DNA from: Gemmataceae bacterium
GTDB taxonomy: Bacteria; Planctomycetota; Planctomycetia; Gemmatales; Gemmataceae
Length of the DNA: 64,000 bases
Assembly: GCA_022842245.1 (NCBI GenBank)
Contig: JALHPZ010000023.1
Location: 41,532-105,531, forward strand
Reading direction: 5' to 3'
Under the pieces are notes generated by a model, which was not told where the DNA came from, made no database searches, and was given only the letters and a program-made list of their open reading frames with translations. Positions within the stretch are counted from its first letter, which is position 1, and each line of letters opens with the position of its first letter. Both the position numbers and the translations under genes were made by a program. This document shows positions 61,419 through 64,000 of this stretch, piece after piece.

Positions 61419-61591
61419 ACGCGGAAGCCCACGAATTCGCCCGCGACCTGTTCGCCGTCTTCAACCGATTGCGCCGCGAATCGCTGCCCGTGCCACGAAT
61501 CGACGATCCCCGGCCGCGACCGCACCGGCCCGCGAAGCCCCAACGGACATTCCCCACCCCCACCCGCCCGACCCGAAAGGCGACACGATGA
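61415..61591 (+). CDS. Hypothetical small protein, 58 aa
   Basis: Both ends are ATGA overlaps: the start with the sigma-like stop and the stop with the next start. The N-terminus (AHEFARDLFAVFNRLRRE) is an amphipathic helix and the remainder is Pro/Arg-rich and probably unstructured. The double overlap is the main evidence that it is translated. Confidence 0.6.
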   Translation: MNAEAHEFARDLFAVFNRLRRESLPVPRIDDPRPRPHRPAKPQRTFPTPTRPTRKATR

Positions 61592-62088
61592 ACCGCACGA
61601 ACCGCACAAGCCGCCGGCCCCAGCCGTCCGACCCGTGGAGCGAATGGAGCCGGCGGCACGAGAGCGACAAGGCAGACTCCCGCCGGACGTACGCCGAAGC
61701 CCACGGCCCGGCGGCGCTCCGAAACCTTATCGACGCCTACGAACGGGCGAACGAACTGCGCACGACGGCGTTCGAGTTGCTCGCGCTCGAACCCCACGCC
61801 CTCGAACTGCTCTTCCCCGGCCACGGGGCCGCGGTTATCGACGACTTGCTCACGGCGCAGCGCGTGCTGCGGATGCTGGCCGAAGGCATCCGGGGCGCGA
61901 TGGCGGCGAAGGGACCGGACTTCGTTCGCAGCTTGCGGCACCGGCCCCCGATGGTCCCCGCGTTCGACGCCCTGAACGTGAGCGACGAAACGCCCTACCT
62001 GAACGACCCGGACTTCGGCGATCGCACTTCGGCCCGGCGGTTCGCCGAACGGGAACTTCTCCGCCCCGAATCCGAGAGGACCGCATGA
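61588..62088 (+). CDS. Hypothetical protein, 166 aa
   Basis: A helical, soluble protein (ALRNLIDAYERANELRTTAFELLALEPHALELLFPG, VIDDLLTAQRVLRMLAEGIRGAM). I recognise no family. It starts on ATGA overlap with the 58-residue gene and ends on ATGA overlap with the DNA-binding protein gene, so expression is coupled along the run. Confidence 0.65.
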   Translation: MNRTNRTSRRPQPSDPWSEWSRRHESDKADSRRTYAEAHGPAALRNLIDAYERANELRTTAFELLALEPHALELLFPGHGAAVIDDLLTAQRVLRMLAEGIRGAMAAKGPDFVRSLRHRPPMVPAFDALNVSDETPYLNDPDFGDRTSARRFAERELLRPESERTA

Positions 62089-62405
62089 AACCGCTCGACA
62101 CGGCGACGATTCCACTGACCGCCGCACCCGCCCCGATCCTCGGGGCGCTCGTCAACGCGACGGACTTCGGCAAGCTGCTCGGCGTCACGCCCCGGACCTT
62201 TTCGGCGTGGAATAATGCCGGTCGGATCGGTCCCGCTCCGGTGATGACCGGTCGGCGGGCGATGTGGAGCCGCGAGGAAATCGAACTCTGGCTCCGCGAA
62301 CGGGACGCGCGGGGCGAACTGTTCACCCGTACCACCTGGCCGGCCGCGCGGGACGCCATCACCGCGATCGAACGAAAGGGCCGGCGGCGGGCGGTGCCGG
62401 CGTAG
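62085..62405 (+). CDS. Excisionase/MerR-like DNA-binding protein, 106 aa
   Basis: The core NATDFGKLLGVTPRTFSAWNNAGRIGPAPVMTGRRAMWSREEIELWLRE is a helix-turn-helix plus wing of the AlpA/excisionase type. The start overlaps the upstream stop (ATGA). It is the last gene before the strong terminator. It may regulate the element or act as a second directionality factor. Confidence 0.75.
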   Translation: MKPLDTATIPLTAAPAPILGALVNATDFGKLLGVTPRTFSAWNNAGRIGPAPVMTGRRAMWSREEIELWLRERDARGELFTRTTWPAARDAITAIERKGRRRAVPA

Positions 62406-62490
62406 TGTTCGCGGCCCTCTGGAATCGGGACAGGAAGGCGCGAGCGTGAAGCCCAGGCCCGGCGAATGCTTCGCCGCCATCGAAAGGCCG

Positions 62491-62535
62491 GGGCCGGGCC
62501 GGTGCGAACATCTGCACCCGCCCGGCCCTTTTTTA
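62491..62535 (+). terminator. Strong rho-independent terminator of the rightward operon
   Basis: Arms 62491-62505 and 62514-62528 (15 bp, one mismatch, 8-base loop) are followed directly by six T. The inner part GGTGC...GCACC is the same stem as the dispersed hairpin repeats of this element, with a different loop. Confidence 0.88.
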
Positions 62536-62568
62536 GGGCGGAAAAAAAGGACATAATTCCGCCGGCGT

Positions 62569-62967
62569 TCACCCGGCCCGGTCGAGTTCCGCCAGCCGCC
62601 GGTTCTTCGTCCAGGTCGAGAACTGCACCATGACGCCGAGGGCTTCGACGGTCGTGACGCCCCGGCCGTCCGGGGTCAGTGGCGGAAGTCCGAAGACGGC
62701 GCGGGCGATCGGTTCCAGCCGGGCCGCGTCCGCTTGGAACATCGGCACTTCGCGGGACAGGATTTCCAGCCGCCCGAGGTTGGCGTTCGCTTCCAGCAGC
62801 GAAATCCCGAACCGCTCAATCATCGCGTCCAGTTCCGCCGGCGTCGTGCCGGTGCGGGCGAGCGCCGCCGCGAACTCGTCGGGGTTGAGGGAGCCGCGGA
62901 CGCCGCCGGCCCGGTAGTGGAATCGGTCGTCGCGGGGCCGGACGAACCGGCGGAGACGTTCGAGCAT
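62569..62967 (-). CDS. Hypothetical protein, 132 aa
   Basis: The ATG at 62967 starts MLERLRRFVRPRDDRFHY. The remainder is mixed helical (NPDEFAAALARTG, LDAMIERFGISLLEANANL, VEALGVMVQFSTWTKNRRLAEL). I recognise no family. It lies downstream of the partial gene at the right edge on the same strand (56-bp gap) and ends 33 bp from the terminator of the convergent operon. Confidence 0.6.
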   Translation of the reverse strand: MLERLRRFVRPRDDRFHYRAGGVRGSLNPDEFAAALARTGTTPAELDAMIERFGISLLEANANLGRLEILSREVPMFQADAARLEPIARAVFGLPPLTPDGRGVTTVEALGVMVQFSTWTKNRRLAELDRAG

Positions 62968-63023
62968 CGGAGGGGTTCCTTCGGAGGGTTCGGAATGCGG
63001 GCCGGGCTGCGAGCGCCTGCACG

Positions 63024-64000
63024 TCACCCGCCAGGGTTCGGGTTGTACGGAGGGACGCTGCCCGATCCGAGCGCCGCCACCGCCGCGGCCAGCTCGAGGG
63101 CGGACGGCTGCGCGTCGCCGAGCAGCCCCGCCAGCCCCGCCGACGGCACGGCCCCCGTCAGTTCGCCGGGAATCGTTTCGTCGGGCGTCGCGCACGGCCC
63201 GAAGAACTTCGCCGGCGGCGCGGTCTTCAACCGCAGCCAGAGGATGTTCTTCGCCATGACCGGCGCCGAATCGCCCGACGCGATGCCCGCGAGGATGTCC
63301 GCCATCGCGTCTTGCAACAGAAACGGCGGAAACGCTTCGAGGATCGGGAAGAGTTCCGGTTGGCGAACCCCGTAGTCATACCGGCCGGAGACGGCGTACC
63401 GCAACTCGCCGGACGGCACCCGCCGCGGCTGTTCGGTCGTGATCCGCTTGCGCATCAGCACGATGTTCGGATCGCCGGCGCACGGATCGGGGATCTGGGG
63501 CGGCGCGCCGATCCGCTCCGCCGTCCATGAGACGTGAACCGTGAGGCTGGGATTGTGGACCGCCGCCACGGGAGCCTTCGGCATCCGGCCCGTCTTCGGA
63601 TCGCGCGGACCGCACCCGGGAACGACGCGCTTTCCGGTGTCGAGTTCATGGTCGATCGTGACGAGGTAGCTGGTGTACGGCAAGCCGACGTCCGGCGGGT
63701 CGATGGTCGCACGGGGGCGGCTCTGGACGTCGTTCGATCCGAACGCCCCGAACTGGTTGTCGGGCGCGGTGCCCGTGCCGCCGGCGTCCGGGAAGTACCG
63801 CTCCGTCAGCGACGGCTCGCGGCCGTCGGCGGGCGCTCCGGTCGAATCGAATTGCACGCCGCCGGGCAGTTCGACGCCGAAGGCCCCGGCGATGGTCCGG
63901 GCGTTGCCGCCGAGGATGGCGTCCACCTGGCCGGGCGTGAACGAACCGCCGCCGGCGATCGGGCCGGGCGTGGGGCCGGCGTCGCCGAGCTGGCCGGCGA
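63024..64000 (-). CDS. Hypothetical protein, partial at the right edge
   Basis: The frame is open from 64000 to a stop at 63024 (at least 325 codons); a GTG at 63926 is only an internal candidate start. Readable parts include GDAGPTPGPIAGGGSFTPGQ, LPYTSYLVTIDHELDTGKRV, LTVHVSWTAERIG and YDYGVRQPELFPILEAFPPFLLQD. I recognise no domain. It belongs to the integrative element and could be a structural or transfer protein, but nothing in the sequence shows this. Confidence 0.6.
   Translation of the reverse strand, partial: AGQLGDAGPTPGPIAGGGSFTPGQVDAILGGNARTIAGAFGVELPGGVQFDSTGAPADGREPSLTERYFPDAGGTGTAPDNQFGAFGSNDVQSRPRATIDPPDVGLPYTSYLVTIDHELDTGKRVVPGCGPRDPKTGRMPKAPVAAVHNPSLTVHVSWTAERIGAPPQIPDPCAGDPNIVLMRKRITTEQPRRVPSGELRYAVSGRYDYGVRQPELFPILEAFPPFLLQDAMADILAGIASGDSAPVMAKNILWLRLKTAPPAKFFGPCATPDETIPGELTGAVPSAGLAGLLGDAQPSALELAAAVAALGSGSVPPYNPNPGG

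Overview
The window comes from a high-GC planctomycete, most likely a Gemmataceae-type genome. The grounds are an FTLVELLVVIAIIA-type prepilin of the planctomycete kind, secreted Gfo/Idh/MocA dehydrogenases, a Ser/Thr kinase, WD40 and propeller proteins, multihaem cytochromes and a DUF1580-like gene. No rRNA operon or ribosomal protein genes are present to fix the taxonomy.

Layout. 1-6893 (minus strand) is a type IV pilus / type II secretion block: two GspE/PilB ATPases, one PilT ATPase, a GspF/PilC platform protein and the first 45 residues of a prepilin. 7145-24185 is a mixed region of secreted or surface-associated enzymes: a PhoD-like phosphatase, a WD40 protein, a YtcJ-type amidohydrolase, an enolase-superfamily enzyme, a Ser/Thr kinase overlapping a periplasmic secretin-N-like protein, a Tat-exported dehydrogenase, an alpha/beta hydrolase, two lipoproteins, a Na+/solute symporter and a propeller/dehydrogenase-like fusion. 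It also carries two families of palindromic repeats.

24336-36926 is the most striking region. Three paralogous pentahaem cytochromes run leftward. Diverging from them is a four-gene run: a cytochrome-b-like membrane protein, a decahaem membrane-anchored cytochrome, a NuoE-NuoF fusion, and a 933-residue protein joining NuoG-like Fe-S domains, two cyclic-nucleotide-binding-like domains and a DmsB-like ferredoxin module. Together these could carry electrons between NAD(H), iron-sulfur centres, the membrane and about 25 c-type haems. No hydrogenase, complex I membrane arm or terminal reductase is encoded here. A GAF histidine kinase and a receiver protein follow (37299-40074).

40075-41757 is a scarred area with an IS4-like transposase remnant, a 134-bp MITE-like element with flanking direct repeats, two IS110-like 5-prime remnants, and two small membrane protein genes that share a repeated 3-prime end. 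41910-53180 returns to core-type genes: a NadD-NadK fusion, a patatin lipoprotein, a five-gene Bat-like operon of VWA and TPR membrane proteins, a receiver/anti-sigma-type ATPase, YjbQ, a membrane protein and carA.

From the tRNA-Glu gene at 53273 to the right edge the DNA is an integrative element. A tyrosine recombinase ends inside the tRNA 3-prime half, and it belongs to a run of six leftward genes (excisionase-like protein, DnaB-like helicase, replication-type protein and small proteins) in which successive start and stop codons overlap. Rightward there are ParB-like, sigma-like, XRE and SWIM-like genes and a second run of overlapping genes ending at a strong terminator. The far end of the element is not in the window.
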